A program made the position numbers and the translations under genes. A stretch of DNA of 64,000 nucleotides, taken from assembly GCF_003403035.1 (NCBI RefSeq), contig NZ_QURN01000015.1, positions 52,193 through 116,192 of the forward strand, read 5' to 3'. The notes under the pieces were generated by a model that saw only the letters and a program-made list of their open reading frames with translations, ran no database searches and was not told the origin of the DNA. Each line of letters starts with the position of its first letter. Position 1 is the first letter of the stretch. Of this stretch, positions 20,174 through 28,327 are shown piece by piece. The DNA is from Mesorhizobium denitrificans. Lineage in GTDB: Bacteria; Pseudomonadota; Alphaproteobacteria; Rhizobiales; Rhizobiaceae.

Positions 20174-21151
20174 TTACGGCAGCAGGATCGTGGTTCCGGT
20201 GGTGGCGCGGCTTTCGAGATCAGACTGCGCCTGCCCGGCGTCCTTCAGCGCGTAGGTCTGGTTGATTTCGATCTTCACCGCGCCGCTTTTCACGATGGCG
20301 AAAAGCGCGGCAGCGGATTTTTCGAGATCCGCACGCTTGGCGACGTAGGTGAACAGCGTCGGGCGCGTCATGAACAGCGAACCCTTTTGCGACAGAAGCC
20401 CGGTGTTGAATGGCGGGATAGGGCCGGACGACTGGCCGAAGGTCACGAACATGCCCATCGGGCGCAGGCAGTCGAGCGAGCCCATATAGGTGTCCTTGCC
20501 GACCGAATCGTAGACGACATCGCACATCTTGCCGCCGGTGATCTCGCGCACGGCAGCGACGAAATCCGTATCACGATAGTTGATGACGTGATCGAAGCCA
20601 TGCGCCTTGGCCAGCGCAATCTTTTCCGGCGAGCTGGCCGTGCCGATGACAGTCGCGCCAAGATGCTTCGCCCATTGGCCGAGGATGAGGCCAACACCTC
20701 CAGCCGCTGCATGGTACAGCACCGTATCACCGGGCTTTACCTTGAAGGTGCGCAGCAAGAGATATTCGGCGGTCATGCCCTTGAGCATCATAGCCGCCGC
20801 TTCCCTGTCAGAAATGCCGTCCGGCACATGCACAAGCCGGTCAGCCGCGATGAGACGCTGCTCGGCATAGCTGCCAGTCCCAGACACATAAGCGACGCGG
20901 TCGCCGGGCTTTACGCCCGAGACCTTTGGACCGACAGCTTCCACCACACCCGCGCCCTCACCGCCCGGAATGAACGGCAGACCGCCCGGCGCAGGATAAA
21001 GCCCGGTGCGGTAGTAAATGTCGAGGAAGTTCAGCCCTACGGCCGTCTGGCGGATGAGCGCTTCCGCCTCACCCGGCTTGCCGACCTCAACATCCTCATA
21101 CTTCAGGACCTCGGGACCGCCCGTTTCATGGACGCGGATTGCTTTGGTCAT
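20174..21151 (-). CDS. NADPH:quinone oxidoreductase (zeta-crystallin type)
   Basis: A 325-aa medium-chain reductase without the catalytic zinc ligands, predicted to reduce quinones with NADPH in the cytosol. It contains the QOR signature GGEGAGVVEAVGPKVSGVKP and the cofactor motif AAAGGVGLILGQWAKHLGA. ATG 21151 gives the normal N-terminus MTKAIRVHETGGPEVL. It follows the pcs gene's 3' end on the same strand order with only 18 nt between, so the upstream reading frame in the transcript is pcs-distal; joint transcription with pcs is possible because QOR precedes it. Confidence 0.9.
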   Translation of the reverse strand: MTKAIRVHETGGPEVLKYEDVEVGKPGEAEALIRQTAVGLNFLDIYYRTGLYPAPGGLPFIPGGEGAGVVEAVGPKVSGVKPGDRVAYVSGTGSYAEQRLIAADRLVHVPDGISDREAAAMMLKGMTAEYLLLRTFKVKPGDTVLYHAAAGGVGLILGQWAKHLGATVIGTASSPEKIALAKAHGFDHVINYRDTDFVAAVREITGGKMCDVVYDSVGKDTYMGSLDCLRPMGMFVTFGQSSGPIPPFNTGLLSQKGSLFMTRPTLFTYVAKRADLEKSAAALFAIVKSGAVKIEINQTYALKDAGQAQSDLESRATTGTTILLP

Positions 21152-21169
21152 GGGAAACTCCAGTGATTC

Positions 21170-22003
21170 TTACAGCGTGGTAGCCGTATTCTTTGCACCA
21201 AGCCTGGGGAAGAATTGCAGCACTGCGCCAATACAGAACAGATAGAGGCTGGCGACGGTAATGCCAGTCTTTGTGAAAATATCGACATGTTCACCGAGCA
21301 CGCCGATCTGGTTGTAGAACTGCGCCATGGCGGACTGCGCCAGCGCGAGCATGCCGAACACGCACCAGGCAATGGTGACGCCGAGATTGATCGGGCGCAA
21401 CCGCTTGACGCGTACCGGATGCAGAAAATTGATCGGCACAAAGGTGAGGATGCCGCAAATCAACACGGTTGCGAAGGCCACCCACTGCCCCGGCTCGATG
21501 ACATAAAGCGTGAACACGACCATGTTCCAGACGACCGGAAAGCCCTTGAAGAAGTTCTCCTTCGTCTTCATGCCTGTGTCGGCGTAGTAGATCGCGCTGG
21601 AAACCACGATGATGGCCGCAGACAAGAAGGAAAGTCCCTCGCCCATGAAACCGCGCTGATAAAGCGCGAAGGCGGGAATGATGACGTAGGTCACGTAATC
21701 GATGATGTTGTCCAGCAGTTCGCCTGACCATGTGGGCAGCACTTCCTTGACTTCCAGCTTGCGCGCGATTGGGCCGTCAATTCCGTCCACCAGCAGCGCA
21801 AGACCGAGCCACCAGAACATCGCGGTCCAGCGTTCCTCGCTTGCCGCGACCAGCGAAAGGAAGGCCAGGAAGGAGCCTGAAGCAGTGAGGCAATGCACCA
21901 GAAAGGCGCGCGCCTGCGGCCACGTAACCTGCTTCTTTGGCTTCGGAAGACGCGCGACGAGCTTCTTTGCCGCCAACTTCGCTCTCGGCTGCCTGTTCTT
22001 CAC
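21170..22003 (-). CDS. pcs: Phosphatidylcholine synthase
   Basis: An integral membrane CDP-alcohol phosphotransferase that condenses choline with CDP-diacylglycerol to give phosphatidylcholine, a pathway typical of host-associated and soil alphaproteobacteria. The catalytic motif is visible as DGPIAR, followed by SGELLDNIIDYVTY with the two final aspartates. Around eight hydrophobic helices follow. Start is GTG 22003 with a basic N-terminus; there is no strong ribosome-binding site and the exact start is uncertain. It is followed 18 nt later by the quinone oxidoreductase gene on the same strand. Confidence 0.93.
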   Translation of the reverse strand: MKNRQPRAKLAAKKLVARLPKPKKQVTWPQARAFLVHCLTASGSFLAFLSLVAASEERWTAMFWWLGLALLVDGIDGPIARKLEVKEVLPTWSGELLDNIIDYVTYVIIPAFALYQRGFMGEGLSFLSAAIIVVSSAIYYADTGMKTKENFFKGFPVVWNMVVFTLYVIEPGQWVAFATVLICGILTFVPINFLHPVRVKRLRPINLGVTIAWCVFGMLALAQSAMAQFYNQIGVLGEHVDIFTKTGITVASLYLFCIGAVLQFFPRLGAKNTATTL

Positions 22004-22229
22004 GAGCTAAGCCGATCCAACTCAGCCGCCAACACTTCGTCCCGAATACCCATCGTCGTCCCCTCATGCAGGCGCAAATAGTATGCCGCATAAATGCCGT
22101 ACGGAAACAGGCCGATTGACGTTTCTTGCATTGATCCACGGCAAAGCACGATAAAAATCAATTCATGAGCCGAAAAGACGCAACGCCGGACGCTTCACAA
22201 CATGTGGCCATTCATGGCAAACGAAAACC

Positions 22230-23444
22230 ATGAAGAACGCAAATAGCGACAGTTCAATCATTGTTGCCGGGACCGGGCCGGCTGGACTGATTGCAGCGCT
22301 TGCGCTGGCTCGCAAGGGTTTTGCGATCTCGCTGGTGGGACCGCAGGTGAACCAAGCGGACCGCCGCACCACCGCGTTGATGGTGCCGTCACTGCAATTT
22401 CTCGACAGTCTGGGTGTGCTGGATGCGCTGGAAGCGGAAGCTGCGCCGCTGGTGAAAATGCGGATCGTGGACGCTACGGACAGGCTGATCCGCGCGCCGG
22501 TCGTGACCTTTAGCGCAGCCGAAATCAGCGAGCCCTATTTCGGCCTGAACATTGGCAACAAGACGCTGAATACAGCGCTCGATGCCGCCGTGCGCGCCGA
22601 GAGCAAGATCGTCTGGCACGAGACACTTGTCGAGCAATGGACGCTTGGCGCGGACCGCGCGACGGCACGGCTTGCGAATGGCGAAACGTTGACAGCGAAG
22701 CTGGTTGTGGCGGCCGATGGCCGGTCTTCTCCAGCGCGCGAAGCGGCTGGCATTTCCATCTCAACGACGCGCCTGCCGCAATCTGCGCTGGTTTTGAACT
22801 TTGCGCATAGCCGTCCGCATGGCTCGATTTCGACAGAATTCCACACGCGGACCGGACCATTTACGCTGGTGCCTCTGAAGGGCGACCGCTCCAGCCTCGT
22901 GTGGGTGGTGCAGCCGCAGCAAGCTGACGAGTTGATGGCGCTGGATGACGCGACGCTCGCCGCGCGCATTGAAGAACGCATGCAGTCCATGCTTGGCCGG
23001 GTGAGTGTCGAGCCGGGACGACAGGTCTATCCGCTATCGAACGCAACACCGCGAAGGTTTGCGCAAAACCGCGTGGCGCTGGTTGGCGAGGCGGCGCATA
23101 TTTTCCCACCGATTGGTGCGCAGGGGCTAAATCTCGGCATTAGAGATGTTCGCGATCTGGTTGACATTGTTACAAATAATGCCGACGACCCCGGCGCCGA
23201 GCCGAAGCTGAGCGCATTTGACCGCAAGCGCAGACCGGACATCATGGCACGAACAACGGCGGTAACGCTGCTGAATAGATCGCTGTTGTCGAGTATGCTG
23301 CCATCGCAGTTCGCGCGGAGCGTGGGGCTCGGAGCGCTGGACGGAATTGCGCCACTGCGCGCAATATTCATGCGCGAGGGATTGCGGCCCGGCAGCGGAT
23401 TTTCTGGATTGTTTTCCGACCTACGGGAACAAATCCGGCGGTAG
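22230..23444 (+). CDS. FAD-dependent UbiH/UbiL-type ubiquinone hydroxylase
   Basis: A 404-aa flavoprotein monooxygenase of the ubiquinone-ring hydroxylase family. Dinucleotide motif IIVAGTGPAGLIAALALAR at the N-terminus, the middle DG motif VVAADGRSSPAREAAGI, and FAD motif VALVGEAAHIFPPIGAQG/LNLGIRDV. The first motif has Thr where Ala is usual (GTGPAG). Alphaproteobacterial UbiL and UbiH cannot be told apart safely by eye, so the position hydroxylated is left open. It is divergent from pcs, and its 3' end overlaps the convergent AEC gene by 24 nt. Confidence 0.87.
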   Translation: MKNANSDSSIIVAGTGPAGLIAALALARKGFAISLVGPQVNQADRRTTALMVPSLQFLDSLGVLDALEAEAAPLVKMRIVDATDRLIRAPVVTFSAAEISEPYFGLNIGNKTLNTALDAAVRAESKIVWHETLVEQWTLGADRATARLANGETLTAKLVVAADGRSSPAREAAGISISTTRLPQSALVLNFAHSRPHGSISTEFHTRTGPFTLVPLKGDRSSLVWVVQPQQADELMALDDATLAARIEERMQSMLGRVSVEPGRQVYPLSNATPRRFAQNRVALVGEAAHIFPPIGAQGLNLGIRDVRDLVDIVTNNADDPGAEPKLSAFDRKRRPDIMARTTAVTLLNRSLLSSMLPSQFARSVGLGALDGIAPLRAIFMREGLRPGSGFSGLFSDLREQIRR

Positions 23445-24383
23445 GATGCCGCTGCGGATCAGATAAAGCAGCCCTGTGACAGTGCCGACAGAAAGCACCG
23501 TGGTGAGCAGGATGCTGGCCGACGCACGCTGAACCCAAACGCCGTATTGCTGCGCTATGACGAAAACATTTGTCGCGGTGGGCAGGCCCGCGAGCAGTAC
23601 CGCGGCAAACACCCATGTCGGGTCGAAATTTCCGAGCAGGCTCATCATGACGTAGCAGAGAGCTGGGTGAATGATGAGCTTGAGCGCGGCAATCGGGCCG
23701 AGTTCTGTCGGCACGCGTTTGAGCGGGCGAAGCGCCAGCGTGACACCCATCGCGAAAAGCGCACACGGAGCCGCGGCGCGCGCCAGCATGTCGAGCAGGC
23801 GCGCAATGGGCACCGGCGGATCGACATGGAAATATGCACCCAGGACACCCGCAGCCGTGGCGATGATGAAGGGATGCAGCGCGATTTTCTTGACGACGCC
23901 AAGGGCGACCGTGCCGAAACTACCCTTCTCGTCGCCAGCCAGCGCCATCATGGTGGGCGCGATGGCAAAATGCATGATGTTCTCGAAGCAGAATATAAGT
24001 GCGACGGGAACCGCCGCCTTTTCACCGAAGGCCAACAATGCAAGCCCCGGCCCCATATAGCCGATATTGCCATATGCAGACGCCAGACCCTTGATGGTTG
24101 ATTCTGCAATTTCGCCCCGAGACAGCAGGAACGAGCCGGTGAACATGGTGGCGAATATGATGAAGGTCGAAAAGACAGACGCAAATATATAGCGCCACTC
24201 GGTCAGTTGCTCGATCGGTGTTTGCGAAAGGAGCTGGAAGAACAGTGCCGGCAACGCCACATAGATGATGAACAAATTCATCCATCCGAGTGCCTCAAGC
24301 GGCCGGCGGTTCACGCGCGCGACGAAAAACCCCAGAAAAATCAATCCGAAAAAGGGAAAGACCAGGCCAACGAGATCGGACAT
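23421..24383 (-). CDS. AEC-family transporter (auxin efflux carrier superfamily)
   Basis: A 320-aa membrane protein with ten predicted helices in two five-helix halves, starting VGLVFPFFGLIFLGFF. The glycine/asparagine-bearing segment ASAYGNIGYMGPGLALLAFG is typical of the family. Bacterial members export malonate, malate or related acids; no substrate can be assigned. ATG 24383 lies 73 nt from the divergent hspQ start. Confidence 0.88.
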   Translation of the reverse strand: MSDLVGLVFPFFGLIFLGFFVARVNRRPLEALGWMNLFIIYVALPALFFQLLSQTPIEQLTEWRYIFASVFSTFIIFATMFTGSFLLSRGEIAESTIKGLASAYGNIGYMGPGLALLAFGEKAAVPVALIFCFENIMHFAIAPTMMALAGDEKGSFGTVALGVVKKIALHPFIIATAAGVLGAYFHVDPPVPIARLLDMLARAAAPCALFAMGVTLALRPLKRVPTELGPIAALKLIIHPALCYVMMSLLGNFDPTWVFAAVLLAGLPTATNVFVIAQQYGVWVQRASASILLTTVLSVGTVTGLLYLIRSGILPPDLFP

Positions 24384-24456
24384 TGTTATTTCGGCCTCGA
24401 TTGGCGGTTACTTGCAAGCTTGGCACGACTGCGCCAAATAAGGAGCGAGGTATGCC

Positions 24457-24789
24457 ATGACTGACGCCAAGACCGCAAAATTTCGAATCGGGCAAGTGGT
24501 GCGCCACCGCATTTTTCCGTTTCGTGGCGTAATTTTTGACGTCGATCCGCAATTTGCAAATACGGAAGAATGGTACGAGTCTATTCCGGCTGAGGTGCGT
24601 CCGCGCAAGGATCAGCCATTCTACCACCTGCTCGCCGAGAATTCCGAGACGGAATATATCGCCTATGTTTCCGAGCAGAACCTGCTCGACGATTCCAATG
24701 GCGACCCCGTGCGCCATCCGCAGATCAACGAGATGTTCGACATTACGCCCGATGGCGGGTACTCGCCGAAACAAGCGCGGAAACATTAG
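24457..24789 (+). CDS. hspQ: Heat-shock protein HspQ
   Basis: HspQ is a small factor that acts as substrate and specificity enhancer of the Lon protease. The 110-aa protein contains the family pattern FRIGQVVRHRIFPFRGVIFD, then WYESIP and QPFYHLLAEN, with AYVSEQNLL and a C-terminal GGYSPKQ tail. ATG is preceded by GGAGCGAGG. A possible promoter (TTGCAA, 17 nt, CAAATA) lies in the preceding gap but is weak. Confidence 0.93.
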   Translation: MTDAKTAKFRIGQVVRHRIFPFRGVIFDVDPQFANTEEWYESIPAEVRPRKDQPFYHLLAENSETEYIAYVSEQNLLDDSNGDPVRHPQINEMFDITPDGGYSPKQARKH

Positions 24790-24791
24790 AA

Positions 24792-24839
24792 CCCCTCATC
24801 TGCCTGCCAGCACCTTCTCCCACAAGGGGAGAAGGAGGG
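24792..24839. repeat. Inverted-repeat element, family 1 (long form)
   Basis: The core CCCCTCATCTGCCTGCC is followed by a hairpin CCTTCTCCC / GGGAGAAGG (24813-24835). It lies 3 nt downstream of the hspQ stop. The long form recurs at 34316-34456. Confidence 0.65.
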
Positions 24840-24897
24840 TAATTTCAACGCTCCCGCCAATTCTCGAACGTTGGCGCGCACGCAGCGCCAAAAACAA

Positions 24898-24922
24898 AAA
24901 GCGGGGCGCAAGGCCCCGCTTT
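24898..24922 (-). terminator. Strong intrinsic terminator after the IalB-family gene
   Basis: AAAGCGGGGC (24898-24907) pairs perfectly with GCCCCGCTTT (24913-24922), with a T-run following on the minus strand. It lies 24 nt past the stop at 24947. Confidence 0.85.
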
Positions 24923-24946
24923 GAATGTGCGAATTTGATGCGGCGA

Positions 24947-25573
24947 TCAGTTCGCCTGCTTGGCCTTGTCCTGCTCTTCCTTGAGCTTCTTGGCAAAGTC
25001 TTCGTTGTTCTTGGCGACGAAGTCCTGAAGCTTTTTCTGGCGGTCGTCGATGTCGGACTGCTTGAGCGGTTCGCCATCATAAGCGCCGGTGAAGCCCTGC
25101 AGCGAAACCTTCACAGGATTTGGCTTGTTCTGGAAATTGACTGAGGTCAGCGTCAGCGAAGTACCCTTCTTGAGCGACGCGACGAGCTGGTCGGACAATG
25201 CGGTTTCCGCCACGCAACGGTCCGGGAAGCAGATCATGTAATCGATCTTCTGCGTCTTGCCGCCATCGATCTGGAGGCCGACGCCGGGAGGAATCAGGCG
25301 CGCGGTCGGCACGGTGACCTGAAACACCTTGCGGTTTACCTTGCCCTTGAGCTCGATGAGGCTGATGCCGGTAACGAGCTGGCCGGTGTCAGCGGTCGTG
25401 ATGTTCTGAACGTTGCAGACATCAACATCCTGCTGCTTGGAGCACGCCTTGAACCAACCCTGTGGGATCTGCGGCTGTTGCTGCTGCGCGGAAGCCGGGG
25501 CAACCAGCCAAACCGTCGCGAGTGCCGCGGACACTGCCGACAGGCGATTAACGGTGATCGAAGCGCGCTTCAT
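24947..25573 (-). CDS. Invasion-associated locus B (IalB) family periplasmic protein
   Basis: A 208-aa exported protein with a Sec signal ending APASAQ. The mature domain has the IalB layout: GWFKACSK followed by CNVQ, a central all-beta region with LPTARLIPPGVGLQIDGG-like sequence (observed TARLIPPGVGLQIDGGK), and the cysteine pair in CFPDRC. The C-terminal tail is a charged Lys/Glu/Gln helix (about 40 residues, coiled-coil-like). In Bartonella IalB is linked to erythrocyte invasion, but the family is widespread in rhizobia and no virulence role should be assumed. I chose ATG 25573 (GAAGGAA upstream) over the earlier start at 25606. Confidence 0.88.
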   Translation of the reverse strand: MKRASITVNRLSAVSAALATVWLVAPASAQQQQPQIPQGWFKACSKQQDVDVCNVQNITTADTGQLVTGISLIELKGKVNRKVFQVTVPTARLIPPGVGLQIDGGKTQKIDYMICFPDRCVAETALSDQLVASLKKGTSLTLTSVNFQNKPNPVKVSLQGFTGAYDGEPLKQSDIDDRQKKLQDFVAKNNEDFAKKLKEEQDKAKQAN

Positions 25574-25786
25574 ATTCGCATTTCCTTCAAATAGATCGCA
25601 GATCAAAATAAAAGTCTGGCGCTACCTGTTGGCCAAATAAGGCAACAGCATGACTTGGCGCGCCTGTTACACTGCATGCGCCAGCAAATCCAGCCCATCA
25701 GATAATATGAACCCACTTTTCCGCGAGTTAGACAGGTTTATGCGCGCATCGTGCTAGATTACGCGCGAATCGCAGCGGAAGGAACG

Positions 25787-27589
25787 ATGCAGGCCACACT
25801 CGCAGCACTGATGACAGCGCTGGCGCTTTTTTTTGCGCCGATAGTGCAGGCATTCGCCGCGCCGTCGCATGCGATTGCCATGCACGGTCAGCCCGCGCTG
25901 CCCGCAGATTTCACGCACCTGCCTTATGCGAATCCCGATGCGCCCAAGGGCGGCAAGATAAGCTATGCGTGGCCGGGCACGTTCGACAGCGTGAACCCGT
26001 TCATTGTTCAGGGGAGCGCGGCACGCGGCACAATCGATACGGTGTTCGGCGATCTGGTGTTCGACCGGCTGATGGTGCAGTCGGCAGACGAGCCGTTCAC
26101 GATGTATCCGCTGCTGGCGAAAAGCATCGAGACAGACGATGCGCGCAGCTTCGCGGAGTTCACGCTGGATGAGCGGGCAAAGTTTTCGGACGGCCAGCCG
26201 GTGACGGCCGACGACGTGATTTTCAGCTTCGAGCTTCTGCGCGACAAGGGCTATCCCCGCTACGCAGTCAGCGCCGACAAGGTTGCGAAGGTGGAGAAGG
26301 TTGGCGCGCAGGGCGTGCGGTTCACGTTCAAGGCGCCGGATCGCGAATTGCCGCTCATTCTGGCGCGGCTGCATGTGCTGCCGAAACATCTGATCGATCC
26401 GGCGACGTTCGACAAATCAACACTCAAGCCGATGGTCGGCAGCGGGCCATACACGATGGCGGAGATTCGCCCCGGCGACAGCATTACCTTCAAGCGCAAC
26501 CCGGATTACTGGGCAAAAGACCTGCCCTCCAAGCGGGGCTTCGACAATTACGACGAGATCAAGCTGACCTATTATCGCGATGAGAACGCGATGTTCGAGG
26601 CGTTCCGCAAAGGGCTGGTGGACGTGTTTCTCGAAGAGAATAGCGGGCGCTGGAAGAACGAATACGGCTTTCCGGCGGCAACGCGCGGCGACGTGCTGAA
26701 GGAGACGTTCGAGACGCGATTGCCCTCCGGTATGTATGGCATTGTGATGAACACACGCCGCCCGATTTTTGCTGACCGCGCATTGCGGGCCGGACTGACG
26801 GAACTGTTCGATTTCGAGTGGGTGAACCGGAATCTGCTGTCCGCGGCCTACAGGCGCACGACGAGTTTTTTCGATAATTCCGAGCTTTCCAGCCACGGAA
26901 TACCGGCGAGCGAGGCAGAACGCGCGCTGCTCGCACCGTTTCCAGACGCGGTGACGCCGGACATCATGGAACATGGCTGGACGCCACCCGCATCCGACGG
27001 CAGCGGTCGTGATCGCAAATTCCTGCGCGTGGGATTCGATACGTTGACGGCGGCGGGATATACGCTCAAGGACGGGCGGCTCGTCGCGCCGGACGGACAT
27101 CCGGTCAGCTTCGAGATCATGCTGAAAGGCAAGGAAGGCGAGCAGCTTGCTGTGTCGTGGCAGCAGACGCTGGCGAAGCTCGGCATTGAACTGGTGATCC
27201 GTTCCGTGGACGCTTCGCAATTCCAGCAACGCCAGATCAATTACGACTACGACGCGTTTCTGTTCAACTATGCAGGTTCGCTTTCGCCGGGGGTCGAGCA
27301 GGTTGGTCGCTGGGGTTCCGAAACGCGCGACAAGCCGGGGACATTCAACTTCGCCGGGGTAGCGAACCCGGCCGTGGACGCGATGATTAGCGCGATGTTG
27401 CAAGCGGTGACGCGCGAGGATTTCGTGACCGCCGTGCGCGCCTATGATCGTGTGCTGCTATCGGGCGCTTATGTGATACCACTCTATTTCCGGCCCGAAA
27501 GATGGGTTGCGCATTGGAAACGGATCGACCACCCCGGCGTTACGCCCATTCAGGGGCCGCAATTGCCCACCTGGTGGTTTGCCCAATAG
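25787..27589 (+). CDS. Family-5 ABC substrate-binding protein (YejA/peptide type)
   Basis: A 600-aa periplasmic solute receptor with a Sec signal (MQATLAALMTALALFFAP, cleavage near AFA). Its SBP_bac_5 features include LPYANPDAPKGGKISYAWPG, typical of the YejA branch, FSDGQPVTADDVIFSFE and VGSGPYTMAEIRPGDSITF. YejA-type receptors bind peptides. No permease or ATPase gene is beside it, so its transporter must be encoded elsewhere. I chose ATG 25787 with GAAGGAA upstream; an in-frame GTG at 25751 is less likely. It is followed 9 nt later by the DsbA-family gene. Confidence 0.9.
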   Translation: MQATLAALMTALALFFAPIVQAFAAPSHAIAMHGQPALPADFTHLPYANPDAPKGGKISYAWPGTFDSVNPFIVQGSAARGTIDTVFGDLVFDRLMVQSADEPFTMYPLLAKSIETDDARSFAEFTLDERAKFSDGQPVTADDVIFSFELLRDKGYPRYAVSADKVAKVEKVGAQGVRFTFKAPDRELPLILARLHVLPKHLIDPATFDKSTLKPMVGSGPYTMAEIRPGDSITFKRNPDYWAKDLPSKRGFDNYDEIKLTYYRDENAMFEAFRKGLVDVFLEENSGRWKNEYGFPAATRGDVLKETFETRLPSGMYGIVMNTRRPIFADRALRAGLTELFDFEWVNRNLLSAAYRRTTSFFDNSELSSHGIPASEAERALLAPFPDAVTPDIMEHGWTPPASDGSGRDRKFLRVGFDTLTAAGYTLKDGRLVAPDGHPVSFEIMLKGKEGEQLAVSWQQTLAKLGIELVIRSVDASQFQQRQINYDYDAFLFNYAGSLSPGVEQVGRWGSETRDKPGTFNFAGVANPAVDAMISAMLQAVTREDFVTAVRAYDRVLLSGAYVIPLYFRPERWVAHWKRIDHPGVTPIQGPQLPTWWFAQ

Positions 27590-27598
27590 GAGACGCGC

Positions 27599-28261
27599 AT
27601 GATCGATGCCGTGACGATTGACGTTGTGTCAGATGTGGTGTGCCCGTGGTGCTATATCGGCAAGCGCAGGCTTGAAGCCGCAATGGCGTCTGTACCAGAT
27701 GTCAAAGTCAATGTGCGCTGGAGGCCGTATCAGCTTGACCCGACCATTCCGGCGCAAGGCAAGGACCGCCGCGAATACATGCTCGGCAAGTTCGGCTCTG
27801 AGGATCGTATCAAGCAGATCCACGCCAACATCGTGCAGCTAGGCGCAATTGAGGGCATTTCGTTTGATTTCGACGCGATCAAGGTTGCGCCGAACACGCT
27901 GGATGCGCATCGCGTGATCCGCTGGGCGGCAAGCGCTGGCGAGGACGTCCAGAACAGGCTCGTCGGGATCCTGTTCAGCGCCTATTTCGAGCAGGGCCAG
28001 AATATCGGCGATCCCACGATCTTGCTGGAGGCCGCGCAGCTGAGCGGGATGGATGTTTCCGTAGTGGAAACGCTGCTGCCATCCGATGCAGATCGGGAAG
28101 CCGTGCAGATGGAGATTGCAACCGCCTCGCGCATGGGCATCACCGGCGTGCCGTGCTTCCTGCTGGAAGGCAAATATGCCGTGATGGGCGCGCAGGAATC
28201 AGCCGTTCTGGCCGATGCCATCCGGCAAGTCGCGCAGGAAAAGGCGAGCGCGGAAGCTTAG
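27599..28261 (+). CDS. DsbA-family (FrnE-like) thiol oxidoreductase
   Basis: A 220-aa thioredoxin-fold protein without a signal peptide, so probably cytoplasmic. It has the active-site motif CPWCYIGKRRL near the N-terminus and the cis-proline region ITGVPCFLLEGKYAVMGAQ near the C-terminus, the hallmarks of the FrnE group. An AGGAGA site lies 6 nt upstream of ATG. It is 9 nt behind the solute-binding protein gene and probably co-transcribed, although no functional link is obvious. Confidence 0.92.
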   Translation: MIDAVTIDVVSDVVCPWCYIGKRRLEAAMASVPDVKVNVRWRPYQLDPTIPAQGKDRREYMLGKFGSEDRIKQIHANIVQLGAIEGISFDFDAIKVAPNTLDAHRVIRWAASAGEDVQNRLVGILFSAYFEQGQNIGDPTILLEAAQLSGMDVSVVETLLPSDADREAVQMEIATASRMGITGVPCFLLEGKYAVMGAQESAVLADAIRQVAQEKASAEA

Positions 28262-28271
28262 GTCTTTTGCG

Positions 28272-28292
28272 GCTGCCAGGCGGATGAGGGGC
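28272..28292. repeat. Partial family-1 repeat element
   Basis: GCTGCCAGGCGGATGAGGGG (28272-28291) is one arm of the family-1 element, between the convergent DsbA and mfd genes. Confidence 0.5.
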
Positions 28293-28327
28293 AATTGCAA
28301 GGGCCAAGCAACGGCGAGGGTAGCTGC

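Noticed and set aside
26417..27403. 328-aa minus-strand open frame inside the solute-binding protein gene
   Set aside because: Antisense shadow with Arg/His/Cys-rich composition typical of GC-rich reverse frames.
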